From Candidatus Sulfotelmatobacter sp. (lineage in GTDB: Bacteria > Acidobacteriota > Terriglobia > Terriglobales > Acidobacteriaceae): a DNA stretch of 64,000 nt. Where the stretch lies: NCBI GenBank assembly GCA_036500765.1, contig DASYBM010000015.1, forward strand, positions 124,001-188,000, in the 5' to 3' direction. A model generated the notes under the pieces. It did not search any database. It saw nothing but the letters and a program-made list of their open reading frames with translations, and was not told the origin of the DNA. Positions 55,360 to 64,000 of this stretch are shown here, piece after piece. Positions within the stretch are counted from its first letter, which is position 1. The number at the start of each line of letters is the position of its first letter. The translations under genes were made by a program, and so were the position numbers.

Positions 55360-55824
55360 CTACGCTCGCTCAAAATGGTATTCGTCAATCACTACGCCCA
55401 CGCCGCGGCGGCCGTTATCTTCGAAGCTGCGCACGACCCGGCCGCGGCAATCAATCTGCACATCGCGACGCGCGCCCACCACGTCAGCCGGCAGTAAAAT
55501 CGTGAAGTCCACCATCGATCCCACAGGAACATCCCTGTCCATGGCGAACAGCACACCGTTGGCGGAAATGTTCTCCGTCTCTGCCGCAAGCGCCGTTCCC
55601 TGACTCGTAACCGATGCGGCGAGATGCAGTGGAAACCTCGGCGCGCTCTGCATGTCTTCGTAGTGTCCCGTTCTCGCCTGCGTCCCGGTCATCGGTGCTG
55701 TGCCTTCTGCGGCCACGCTGTGAAGACCCTTCCTGCCGGGAGCGTCGTTTCCGCTTCCCGAACTCTCATGCAACTCAACGCAGCGTACACCCGCGAATCT
55801 AGTGAAGAAAGTTACCGAAGTCAT
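55360..55824 (-). CDS. PilZ domain protein
   Basis: 154 residues from 55824 (start uncertain; an ATG at 55692 after AGAAGG would give 110). The PilZ second motif is intact (NISANGVLFA), and VDFTILLPADVV and VIDEYHFERA complete the barrel. The first motif, normally RxxxR, reads RFPLH, with His in place of the second Arg, so c-di-GMP binding may be weakened. Co-transcribed with the LuxR-type regulator just after it. Confidence 0.75.
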   Translation of the reverse strand: MTSVTFFTRFAGVRCVELHESSGSGNDAPGRKGLHSVAAEGTAPMTGTQARTGHYEDMQSAPRFPLHLAASVTSQGTALAAETENISANGVLFAMDRDVPVGSMVDFTILLPADVVGARRDVQIDCRGRVVRSFEDNGRRGVGVVIDEYHFERA

Positions 55825-56043
55825 TGAACGAGCGGGGCTTAACCGCTTTTTTTTGAATAGATTAGAAGGGATTTACAGGTGCAGGATGGACCCTCAAATA
55901 GCCGGCCCAAAGCCGTCAATTAGGGGTGAAATACAGGTCGATTCCGGCAATTATCGGAGACAATCAACGGTAGAAAACTGAGGTTTGACACTCTTGCTCC
56001 GAAGAAGTCCGGCAAACTTTTCTCTCGAATTCTGCGACGCCTC

Positions 56044-57447
56044 TCAGAACTTCGTCACTTCGGTGAAGTTGAAGTCTTTCACTTTCATCGCGGGCACCAC
56101 CATGTCAAGCGATTCCTCTCCACAGGATCGCACCGGCACGCTCATCGCTTCCACATTCGACAGCATATGAATCAGGCTCTCGTTAAAGCGAAAATTTCGC
56201 ACACCGCCCTGCACGCGCCCGTTCTCGACATAGAATGTGCCGTCGCGGGTCATCCCGGTCAGCATTTTTTCAAACGGCTCCACTTCCCGGATGTACCATA
56301 GCCGCGTCACAAGCACTCCGCGCTCCGTGGAAGCGATCATCTGGTCGACGCTCTGTGGGTCGCCGACCGGCGCGAAGACGATATTCAGAGGCATCTCTCC
56401 CATTTCGTTCGGCAATGGGAACCCGTGGCCGGTCGCTTCGACCGGACCCACTTTATCTTTGTACTCCGATCGTTTCATTCTCTCGGCAGTCGCGCGGGCA
56501 TAGACCACTCGCTTCACTACCCCATTTTCCACGAGCCCCACTCGTTGCCGCCGCATCCCTTCACCATCGAACGGAGAGCCCGTCTGCAGGGGATGCGCCA
56601 CATCGTCCCAGATGCTGATGTTATCTCCGAACAGTTTCGTGCCGATTCGCCCGTTCAGAAAAGAACGCTGATCCAGAATCGCCATTCCCGAGTAATCCCA
56701 GAACATGAATCCCACCATATCGAGCACTGCCGCGGGCTCCAGGATTACCGTATACTTCTCCGCTGGAATCTCCCGCGGATGCGCCGAATCGGCCGCCTTC
56801 TGCGCTGCCACTTCGGCTAGCGCCAGCGCATCAAGATTCGCCACATACGGCGAATTCGCTTTCTGCCAGCCGGATGAGTCTGTCCCGAGCATCGTTATGG
56901 AAATCTCCGCCATGGTCTGCGTATGCCACCGGGTCAATCCCCGCGTATTGAAGATTCCATCGATCGATTCGGCGCTCGAAAAAACTCCCGCAGTACTGAG
57001 TTTGTGCCGTTGCGCCACGCCGACGATTTTCTTGACACCCTCGGCTCTCGATTCAGGAGTGATACTGGCGGTCGCCGCGAAGTGCCGCGAAGCTGTCTCT
57101 GAGGCGCGGGTGTTCCCGCCCGCCTTGCCCGCGGCCTCGCGCGCATCCGGCATCGGCAACAAATCCGGATCCGCATATTGCACCCGCGCCAAACTCTCCG
57201 CCGACCGCACTACCTGCCGCAAACTTTCATCATCAAACTTGTTCGTAAACGCCCGCGCTGTCTTGCCCCCAAAAGCCGCGCGCACTGAGACCACATGATT
57301 CTCCTCCGCGACGTTCTGGTGAACCACATTGTTGGCGAAGCGAGTCAATGCGAATTTCCCGCCCGAGAAGAGCACTTCCACCTCATCGGCAGTCGAGAGT
57401 TTCTTGATGCGATCGAAAATGTCGCCAGCTTGTTCTTGGGTAAGCAT
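56044..57447 (-). CDS. pmbA: TldE/PmbA-type metalloprotease partner
   Basis: 467 residues of the TldD/PmbA (U62) family without the zinc HExxxH motif, so this is the PmbA/TldE subunit that pairs with TldD. Seen: FALTRFANNVVHQNVAEENH at the N-terminus, DYSGMAILDQRSFLNGRIG and RDGTFYVENGRVQGGVRN near the end. The heterodimer degrades unfolded or modified peptides. Follows tldD on the same strand with a 46-base gap carrying a repeat. Confidence 0.85.
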   Translation of the reverse strand: MLTQEQAGDIFDRIKKLSTADEVEVLFSGGKFALTRFANNVVHQNVAEENHVVSVRAAFGGKTARAFTNKFDDESLRQVVRSAESLARVQYADPDLLPMPDAREAAGKAGGNTRASETASRHFAATASITPESRAEGVKKIVGVAQRHKLSTAGVFSSAESIDGIFNTRGLTRWHTQTMAEISITMLGTDSSGWQKANSPYVANLDALALAEVAAQKAADSAHPREIPAEKYTVILEPAAVLDMVGFMFWDYSGMAILDQRSFLNGRIGTKLFGDNISIWDDVAHPLQTGSPFDGEGMRRQRVGLVENGVVKRVVYARATAERMKRSEYKDKVGPVEATGHGFPLPNEMGEMPLNIVFAPVGDPQSVDQMIASTERGVLVTRLWYIREVEPFEKMLTGMTRDGTFYVENGRVQGGVRNFRFNESLIHMLSNVEAMSVPVRSCGEESLDMVVPAMKVKDFNFTEVTKF

Positions 57448-57462
57448 TCAGCTTGCTTGCTA

Positions 57463-57491
57463 TTTCTCTGTGACTCCGTGTCTCCGTGGTG
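57463..57491. repeat. Dispersed repeat TTTCTCTGTGACTCCGTG..., copy 1
   Basis: 29 bases in the tldD-pmbA gap, closely similar to both arms of the inverted pair at 60583-60651. Repeats of this sort occur widely between genes of soil bacteria; function unknown. Confidence 0.7.
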
Positions 57492-57493
57492 AA

Positions 57494-58957
57494 CTAACTC
57501 TTAAACGCAGTCCCCACCTTGATCCCGTGAAAGCGCGACGGCGCCGCGCCGTGTCCCGTGCCCATCACTTGCTGCGGCTGGCCCTTCCCGCAATTCGGAG
57601 TTCCCCATAACGTCCATTCGTCGCGCGAGCAAATCGCATCCAGTGAATTCCAGAATTCCGTCGTGATTCCCGAATACGAGGGATTCTTCACCATGCGCGC
57701 GCGTTTGCCGTTCTTGATCTCCCATCCGATCTCGCAACCGAACTGAAAGTTATACCGCTTGTCGTCAATCGACCACGAGCGATTGGTCTGCATGAGAATT
57801 CCGTGATCGGCCGACGCGATCAATTGCTCGAGACTCAAAGGTTTTTCCCCCGGCAGCAGACTAATGTTCGTCATGCGAATCATCGGCAGCCGGTTCCATC
57901 CTTCCGCGCGTAACGTTCCGCCCGACCGGCTCTCGCCAATGGTATGCGCCGTTTCGCGCGAACTGAGATATCCCGTAAACAGCCCGTTCGTGATGATCGG
58001 CGTACACTGCGCCGCCACGCCTTCGTCGTCGAAACCGAACGTCCCCAGCCCCGGGCCATGCTCCTGCCGCGCATCGGCCACCACATTCACCATCTCACTC
58101 CCGTAGCGCAATTTTCTCAACTTGTCGATGCTTAAGAACGAAGTGCCGGCAAAATTCGCTTCCATTCCCAGCACGCGGTCCAGTTCAATCGGATGCCCGA
58201 CCGATTCATGAATCTGCAACCCTAGCTGCGAGCTGTCGAGAATAATGTCGAACTTCCCTTCCGGACATTGATCCGCCTGATGAAGCGCGACCGCCTCATC
58301 CGCAATACGCCGGGCATTCTCCACCAACTTTAATTCTTCAATCAGCTCATAGCCTTTGTTCTGCCACTGCCCGCCATACGAATTCGGATAAGATCGTTTC
58401 TGAATCTCGTTCCCGGCAAAGGCATACGCCGCATATCCCGCGCCCGTCGAGAGTTTGGTCTGATGAATGTCCGCGCCCTCCGACGACACAAACCACTGCT
58501 CTTCGCGGTTGAAGTTCAGATTCGTTTCGGCAAGAGTAATACCGGAAACGGAACGCAACTCCGCGTCGATCTTCAGTAACAATTCAATATTCTGTTCCAC
58601 TGAAACGCTGAAGGGATCGATTTTGTAAGGCGTGCTCCACTCGGCGACAGCAGCTTTTTCGGGCGCGAGTCGCACATCTTCTCGCTTCACTCGCGACGAA
58701 GCGCGCGCGATCTCAACTGCCAGTGCGGCGGTGGCCTCGACTGCGCCGCGCCCTAACTCCGAAGATGACGCAAATCCCCAAGCCCCGTCTGCGATCACGC
58801 GTACACTCATCCCGACCGACTCCGCGTCTGACGCGCTGCCCACCTTCCCGTTTTTCGTCGTCAGAGCACGGCTCCGCTGCGCGACTACGCGTACATCAGC
58901 GTAGCTAGCTCCACGCAGCGCCGCAATGTTCAACGCCCAATTGGCAACATGTTTCAT
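57494..58957 (-). CDS. tldD: TldD metalloprotease
   Basis: 487 residues. Carries the zinc-binding HESVGH (His250, Glu251, His255) of TldD in LGLQIHESVGHPIELD. Other family stretches: LDRVLGMEANFAGTSFL, GTFGFDDEGVAAQ, GWNRLPMIRMTNISLLPG. With the PmbA-type protein downstream it forms a heterodimer whose active site is in TldD. Start at ATG 58957. Confidence 0.9.
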   Translation of the reverse strand: MKHVANWALNIAALRGASYADVRVVAQRSRALTTKNGKVGSASDAESVGMSVRVIADGAWGFASSSELGRGAVEATAALAVEIARASSRVKREDVRLAPEKAAVAEWSTPYKIDPFSVSVEQNIELLLKIDAELRSVSGITLAETNLNFNREEQWFVSSEGADIHQTKLSTGAGYAAYAFAGNEIQKRSYPNSYGGQWQNKGYELIEELKLVENARRIADEAVALHQADQCPEGKFDIILDSSQLGLQIHESVGHPIELDRVLGMEANFAGTSFLSIDKLRKLRYGSEMVNVVADARQEHGPGLGTFGFDDEGVAAQCTPIITNGLFTGYLSSRETAHTIGESRSGGTLRAEGWNRLPMIRMTNISLLPGEKPLSLEQLIASADHGILMQTNRSWSIDDKRYNFQFGCEIGWEIKNGKRARMVKNPSYSGITTEFWNSLDAICSRDEWTLWGTPNCGKGQPQQVMGTGHGAAPSRFHGIKVGTAFKS

Positions 58958-59076
58958 GGAAGAAGTTTAAAATCTAACACACAAGACAGTTATCCACAGA
59001 CGAAGGTAAGCGCTGGGTGACATCCATCACAGCCACACTACCGTCAATCTTCATATCCTGTGCTCGCTCAACAAGA

Positions 59077-59089
59077 GGCCCGGAGGGCC
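59077..59089. repeat. GGCCC-GGA-GGGCC hairpin next to the RAYT element
   Basis: A perfect 5-bp stem with loop GGA, five bases left of the element's left end. Same shape as the GTCCC-GGA-GGGAC hairpin inside the element, so it is probably a related REP-type unit. Confidence 0.5.
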
Positions 59090-59149
59090 GAACACAATTT
59101 AGCCCAGCGCTTCAAGCGCTGGGTGAGCCGGGCAAGGCTTGGAATTAAG

Positions 59150-59162
59150 TCCCGGAGGGACG
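59150..59162 (+). promoter_or_regulatory. Hairpin that holds the transposase ribosome site
   Basis: GTCCC-GGA-GGGAC lies at about 59149-59161; the GGAGG used as Shine-Dalgarno for ATG 59168 is within it (spacing about 9). Folding of the mRNA would hide the ribosome site, as in IS200. Confidence 0.55.
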
Positions 59163-59167
59163 ACGCA

Positions 59168-59614
59168 ATGTCGCATACCTACTCCAGCAATCGCGTCCAC
59201 GTAATCTTCAGCACGAAGGAACGCAAGAAAGCCCTATCTGATGAATTTCAACCCAAGCTCTGGGCCTACATGGCAGGTATCGCCCACAATCAGGGCTTCG
59301 AAGCAATAATCATCGGTGGCGTGCGCGATCATGTACACGCCCTCCTCGTCTTGCCGCCGAGCATACCGTTAGCCAAGGCCGTGCAGCATCTCAAGGGCAG
59401 TTCGTCAAAATGGATCAACGAAACTGCAACCGAACGTTTTTCCTGGCAGGAGGGATATGGAGCATTCAGCGTCAGCGCGTCCCAAACCGAAGATGTCGCA
59501 GCCTATATCCGGAACCAGCGCGCACATCACGAAAAGAAGAGCTTTGAAGAGGAGTTTATGGAGTTCTTGAAGAAGTACGGAGTAGATTACGATCCAGCTT
59601 ATGTGCTCGGCTGA
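59168..59614 (+). CDS. REP-associated Y1 transposase (HUH superfamily)
   Basis: 148 residues, usual length for IS200/RAYT proteins. HUH motif at His55-Val-His57 in GGVRDHVHALL; catalytic Tyr is Tyr113 in VAAYIRNQRAHH. N-terminal HTYSSNRVHVIFSTKER is typical. Cuts and rejoins single-stranded DNA at REP-type hairpins. Intact reading frame, so it may be active. An open frame from 59060 is not protein-like. Confidence 0.88.
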   Translation: MSHTYSSNRVHVIFSTKERKKALSDEFQPKLWAYMAGIAHNQGFEAIIIGGVRDHVHALLVLPPSIPLAKAVQHLKGSSSKWINETATERFSWQEGYGAFSVSASQTEDVAAYIRNQRAHHEKKSFEEEFMEFLKKYGVDYDPAYVLG

Positions 59615-59710
59615 TTATGCCGTCCCTCCGGGACTTATTATTTCTTTGCACAATACCCAGCGCTGAAGCGCTGGGCTAAATTGTTTTTTCCCCTTCCGCG
59701 GCGCGTCACT

Positions 59711-60580
59711 CTACGGCGTCGCGTGCGCCGCATCCAACGCCCTCTTCACCGCCAGCAATTCTTTCAACACGCCGCGAAGTTTCGTCGACTCCAGCGCATT
59801 CGCCCCATCCGACTTCGCTTCCTTCGGATTGTCGTGAACTTCCATGAACACTCCGTCCACGCCCGCCGCCACCGCCGCGCGCGACAATACAGGGATAAAC
59901 TCCGGCTGTCCTCCGCTCACCGCGGGACCATTTCCGTCCGACTGCGACGAGGGCAACTGAACCGAATGCGTCGCATCGAATACCACCGGCGCAAACTTGC
60001 GCATGATGGCCAGCGACCGCATATCGACCACCAGATTGTTGTAGCCAAAACTGGCTCCGCGCTCGCTCAGAAAGACTTGCGTGTTGCCCGCATCGCGGCA
60101 CTTCTCAACCGCGTGGCGCATATCCCAGGGCGCAACGAATTGTCCTTTCTTGATGTTCACCGCGCGACCGCTGAGCGCCGCCGCCACCACCAGATCGGTC
60201 TGCCGGCTCAGGAACGCCGGAATCTGCAACACGTCTGCGACCTCGGCGACCTTGCCCACGTCCGCCGTCTCGTGCACATCGATCAGAACCGGCAGTTGCA
60301 GTTCATTCTTGATCTTCTTCAGGATGCGCAACCCTTCCTTGATTCCCGGTCCACGAAAACTGCGCATCGAAGTGCGGTTCGCTTTGTCGTAACTCGCCTT
60401 AAAGATGAAGGGAAACGCCAGAGCCTTGGTTACGCCCTTGATGATCTCCGCCATCCGCATTGCGTGCTCTTCGCTCTCGATCACGCACGGCCCCGCGATC
60501 AGAAATAGATCGCCGGACCCAATGTGAATGTCGCCGACTTGGAATGCTGTAATCAAACGCGGTCTCACCCCTAAAATCAT
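59711..60580 (-). CDS. kdsA: 3-deoxy-8-phosphooctulonate (KDO8P) synthase
   Basis: 289 residues. Condenses arabinose 5-phosphate and phosphoenolpyruvate to KDO8P for LPS. Typical [55 protein letters not shown]. In LIAGPC the Cys (residue 32) corresponds to the metal ligand of the metal-dependent class (Asn in E. coli). Follows pyrG by 78 bases that hold a large inverted repeat. No other kds gene follows; the RAYT element lies beyond its end. Confidence 0.94.
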   Translation of the reverse strand: MILGVRPRLITAFQVGDIHIGSGDLFLIAGPCVIESEEHAMRMAEIIKGVTKALAFPFIFKASYDKANRTSMRSFRGPGIKEGLRILKKIKNELQLPVLIDVHETADVGKVAEVADVLQIPAFLSRQTDLVVAAALSGRAVNIKKGQFVAPWDMRHAVEKCRDAGNTQVFLSERGASFGYNNLVVDMRSLAIMRKFAPVVFDATHSVQLPSSQSDGNGPAVSGGQPEFIPVLSRAAVAAGVDGVFMEVHDNPKEAKSDGANALESTKLRGVLKELLAVKRALDAAHATP

Positions 60581-60582
60581 TT

Positions 60583-60651
60583 CATCACGGAGTCACAGAG
60601 CCACGGAGAAAACAAGATTGAGTTTCTCTGTGTCTCCGTGCCTCCGTGATG
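60583..60651. repeat. Inverted pair of the CTCTGTG repeat between pyrG and kdsA
   Basis: Arms 60583-60611 and 60623-60651 (29 bases each) are complementary at 25 positions, with an 11-base loop. A third copy is at 57463-57491. It could form a large stem in the pyrG-kdsA transcript. Confidence 0.7.
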
Positions 60652-60658
60652 ATTATTC

Positions 60659-62653
<1,995 letters not shown>

Positions 62654-62729
62654 GGGCCTGTGGCGCAGCTGGGAGCGCGCTTCCATGGCATGGAAGAGGT
62701 CGTCGGTTCGATCCCGACCAGGTCCACCA
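62654..62729 (+). tRNA. tRNA-Ala (GGC)
   Basis: 76 bases with an encoded CCA. Acceptor GGGCCTG pairs CAGGTCC with a G-U at the third pair, the alanine identity element. Anticodon loop ATGGCAT gives GGC (codons GCC/GCU). T stem GTCGG/CCGAC with TTCGATC. Confidence 0.96.
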
Positions 62730-62766
62730 AATTCCTCTCCCGCAAATCAGGCCGTACCGCCGAATT

Positions 62767-64000
62767 TCAATCGTCCAGATCATCCGGATCGAACACCGGA
62801 TCGTCATTCGACACCGGACAGATTCGCTGCGAAAGCACCGTCTGCGGCAGAGGCGTCTGCGAATAGTTGAACGCATCCTGCAAATCGTTGGCAATCGTGT
62901 CCGCTCCGCCCAGGTTCGGCAGCGCAAATGTTTCTTCCATGAATCGCAGCACGCTGGCAAACTCGACCTGCGTGTGATACACGCCTTGAATCGCCCATGG
63001 GCTGATGATGATGAACGGCACTCGAATGCCCATCCCGTACTGATCGCGAAATGGGGGTGGGACGTGATCGTAGAATCCGCCAAAGTCATCCCATGTGAGA
63101 AAGATCACCGTGTTCTGCCACTGGGATTGCGGGCCTTGCATCACCGCGTTGATCTGCTGCACGGTCCAGTTTTCTCCCACGCATGCGCTGTCGGGCGGAT
63201 GGTCGGTGTCGATACTCGGCGGCGTGACCCAACTGAGCGCCGGCAAATTTCCTGCCAGTGCATCGGTAATGAAATTCGATTCGGTCACGACCTTGGTCGT
63301 CCAGTCGGCCGTGTTATAGATCGCGCTGAAGCTGCGGTACGGGTTATAAACGTAGCCGCTCTCGCCGTTCACCGACGTGTAGGCTTTCCACGAAACTCCC
63401 GCCGTGTCCGCCAAATTGCCCAACGTCGTCGCGCTAAAGCACGGAAATACCGGCGACACGACATAAGTCGAACTCATGGCGGGGACGTTCGTGCCAGCGA
63501 CCGCATCGCATCCCCATTGCTCCTGAATCGAACTCCGAGGATTGTCGATCGTGGTCTGCGAACTTCCGGAGACCAATTGCAGGTGCGCCGGATACGATCC
63601 CGACTCGACACTGCTGAACGTCTCATCCGCCAATGCGTAGTTCTGCGCGTACGCCCAGTAATTCGGAATGTCCGCTTGATACAACTGGCTCAGGCACAAA
63701 TTGTCGCCGTTCACCGAACACATATACTCCAGGTCCCAGCGGTCCATGCGGCCGGCATCGATGTTGCTGTGACTGTCGGTCCATTCGTGGCCCATATCAT
63801 GCTTCGGCTTGTCGGGTGTATGGCCCAGCGTTTTGACTTGTCCTGTTGAGAGCGTAGCTGTCGTGGCGCCGTTTGCTCCCGGAAAGGTTCCAAAGTATTG
63901 GTCGAAGCTGCGGTTCTCTTTGACGATGAAAACTACATGCTGAATGTTTCCAAACGACGCCGTGCTCGGTGGCACGCTGATGAAAGGCGTGAACTGGCTC
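62767..64000 (-). CDS. Phosphoesterase (phospholipase C/acid phosphatase family), 5' end cut by the window
   Basis: At least 411 codons; the frame runs to the window edge, so the start lies outside. The alkaline-phosphatase-fold phosphoesterase family is recognisable from [20 protein letters not shown] (metal ligand and nucleophile region), [20 protein letters not shown], and [19 protein letters not shown]. Relatives cleave phosphate mono- or diesters outside the cytoplasm. It is convergent with, and 37 bases from, the tRNA-Ala gene. Substrate undetermined. Confidence 0.85.
   Translation of the reverse strand, partial: SQFTPFISVPPSTASFGNIQHVVFIVKENRSFDQYFGTFPGANGATTATLSTGQVKTLGHTPDKPKHDMGHEWTDSHSNIDAGRMDRWDLEYMCSVNGDNLCLSQLYQADIPNYWAYAQNYALADETFSSVESGSYPAHLQLVSGSSQTTIDNPRSSIQEQWGCDAVAGTNVPAMSSTYVVSPVFPCFSATTLGNLADTAGVSWKAYTSVNGESGYVYNPYRSFSAIYNTADWTTKVVTESNFITDALAGNLPALSWVTPPSIDTDHPPDSACVGENWTVQQINAVMQGPQSQWQNTVIFLTWDDFGGFYDHVPPPFRDQYGMGIRVPFIIISPWAIQGVYHTQVEFASVLRFMEETFALPNLGGADTIANDLQDAFNYSQTPLPQTVLSQRICPVSNDDPVFDPDDLDD

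Larger units (their letters stand above)
59094..59684 (+). mobile_element. RAYT element: Y1 transposase framed by inverted REP-like hairpins
   Basis: 591 bases. Outer inverted repeats at 59094-59124 and 59655-59684 match except for one inserted A; each is itself a hairpin (CCCAGCGCTTCA... and reverse). Inner inverted repeats TAAGTCCCGGAGGGACG (59146-59162) and its exact complement (59621-59637) lie just outside the transposase gene. The hairpin-gene-hairpin order is that of IS200/RAYT-type elements. It sits between tldD and kdsA, interrupting no gene. Confidence 0.85.

Noticed and set aside
55831..55854. Hairpin AGCGG-n7-CCGCT followed by eight T on the plus strand
   Set aside because: No plus-strand gene ends before it; on the minus strand it is only the leader of the PilZ gene. 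Probably chance, or an unidentified antisense end.

Overview
The window looks like chromosomal DNA of an Acidobacteriota bacterium, probably class Terriglobia. Pointers, from known family distributions rather than a search, are two Oar/SusC-type TonB-dependent receptors with an N-terminal carboxypeptidase-regulatory domain, three secreted VWFA-related proteins, two CRTAC1 (FG-GAP plus ASPIC/UnbV) proteins, several secreted TPR proteins, two seven-haem c-type cytochromes, a Cys-type KDO8P synthase (so a Gram-negative LPS maker), and dispersed repeats of a kind common in this phylum. No prophage, CRISPR array or integrase was seen. The only mobile element is a REP-associated Y1 transposase (RAYT) at 59.1-59.7 kb.

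Layout. 0-8 kb: carbohydrate-uptake locus with a clan GH-D-like hydrolase (-), a TonB-dependent receptor (+) and a TIM-barrel hydrolase (+) around a divergent promoter with an operator-like palindrome. 8.2-10.5 kb: glpF-glpK (-). 10.6-17.3 kb: arginine cluster argR-argC-argB-argF-argG-argH-argA-like (+), mostly with overlapping ends and a textbook ARG box on the argR start codon. 17.3-24.2 kb (-): a very large Ser/Thr kinase with a transmembrane segment, PEGA-like domain and lectin-like C-terminus, then a 4-hydroxyproline epimerase and galK. 24.5-25.3 kb: two small exported proteins (-). 25.6-32.1 kb (+): ammonium transporter, GH3 and GH31 glycosidases. 32.1-39.1 kb (-): second TonB receptor, its terminator, a CRTAC1 protein and a TPR protein. 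39.4-54.0 kb: secreted-protein block of VWFA-like, VWFA-like, TPR, heptahaem cytochrome and VWFA-like genes (+), a second heptahaem cytochrome (-), then TPR and CRTAC1 (+). 54-64 kb: tRNA-Ser(GGA), a PilZ protein plus degenerate LuxR-type regulator, a TldD/PmbA pair, the RAYT element, pyrG-kdsA, tRNA-Ala(GGC) and a phosphoesterase cut by the window edge.

How it fits together. The ordinary parts are the arginine pathway (argD and argJ/argE are not here), glycerol uptake and phosphorylation, CTP and KDO synthesis, and TldD/PmbA proteolysis. The accessory theme is breakdown of plant or microbial polysaccharide: two TonB receptors, four glycosidase-type enzymes, galactokinase and a hydroxyproline epimerase. 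The 32-54 kb block is the best candidate for an undescribed system. Almost all its products are exported, three VWFA proteins appear to lack the MIDAS metal motif, and mirrored TPR/CRTAC1 pairs flank two related multihaem cytochromes. That it acts as one cell-surface system is inference from gene order only.

Limits: functions come from motifs recognised by eye; starts were chosen from Shine-Dalgarno matches and signal peptides; promoters and operators are predictions.
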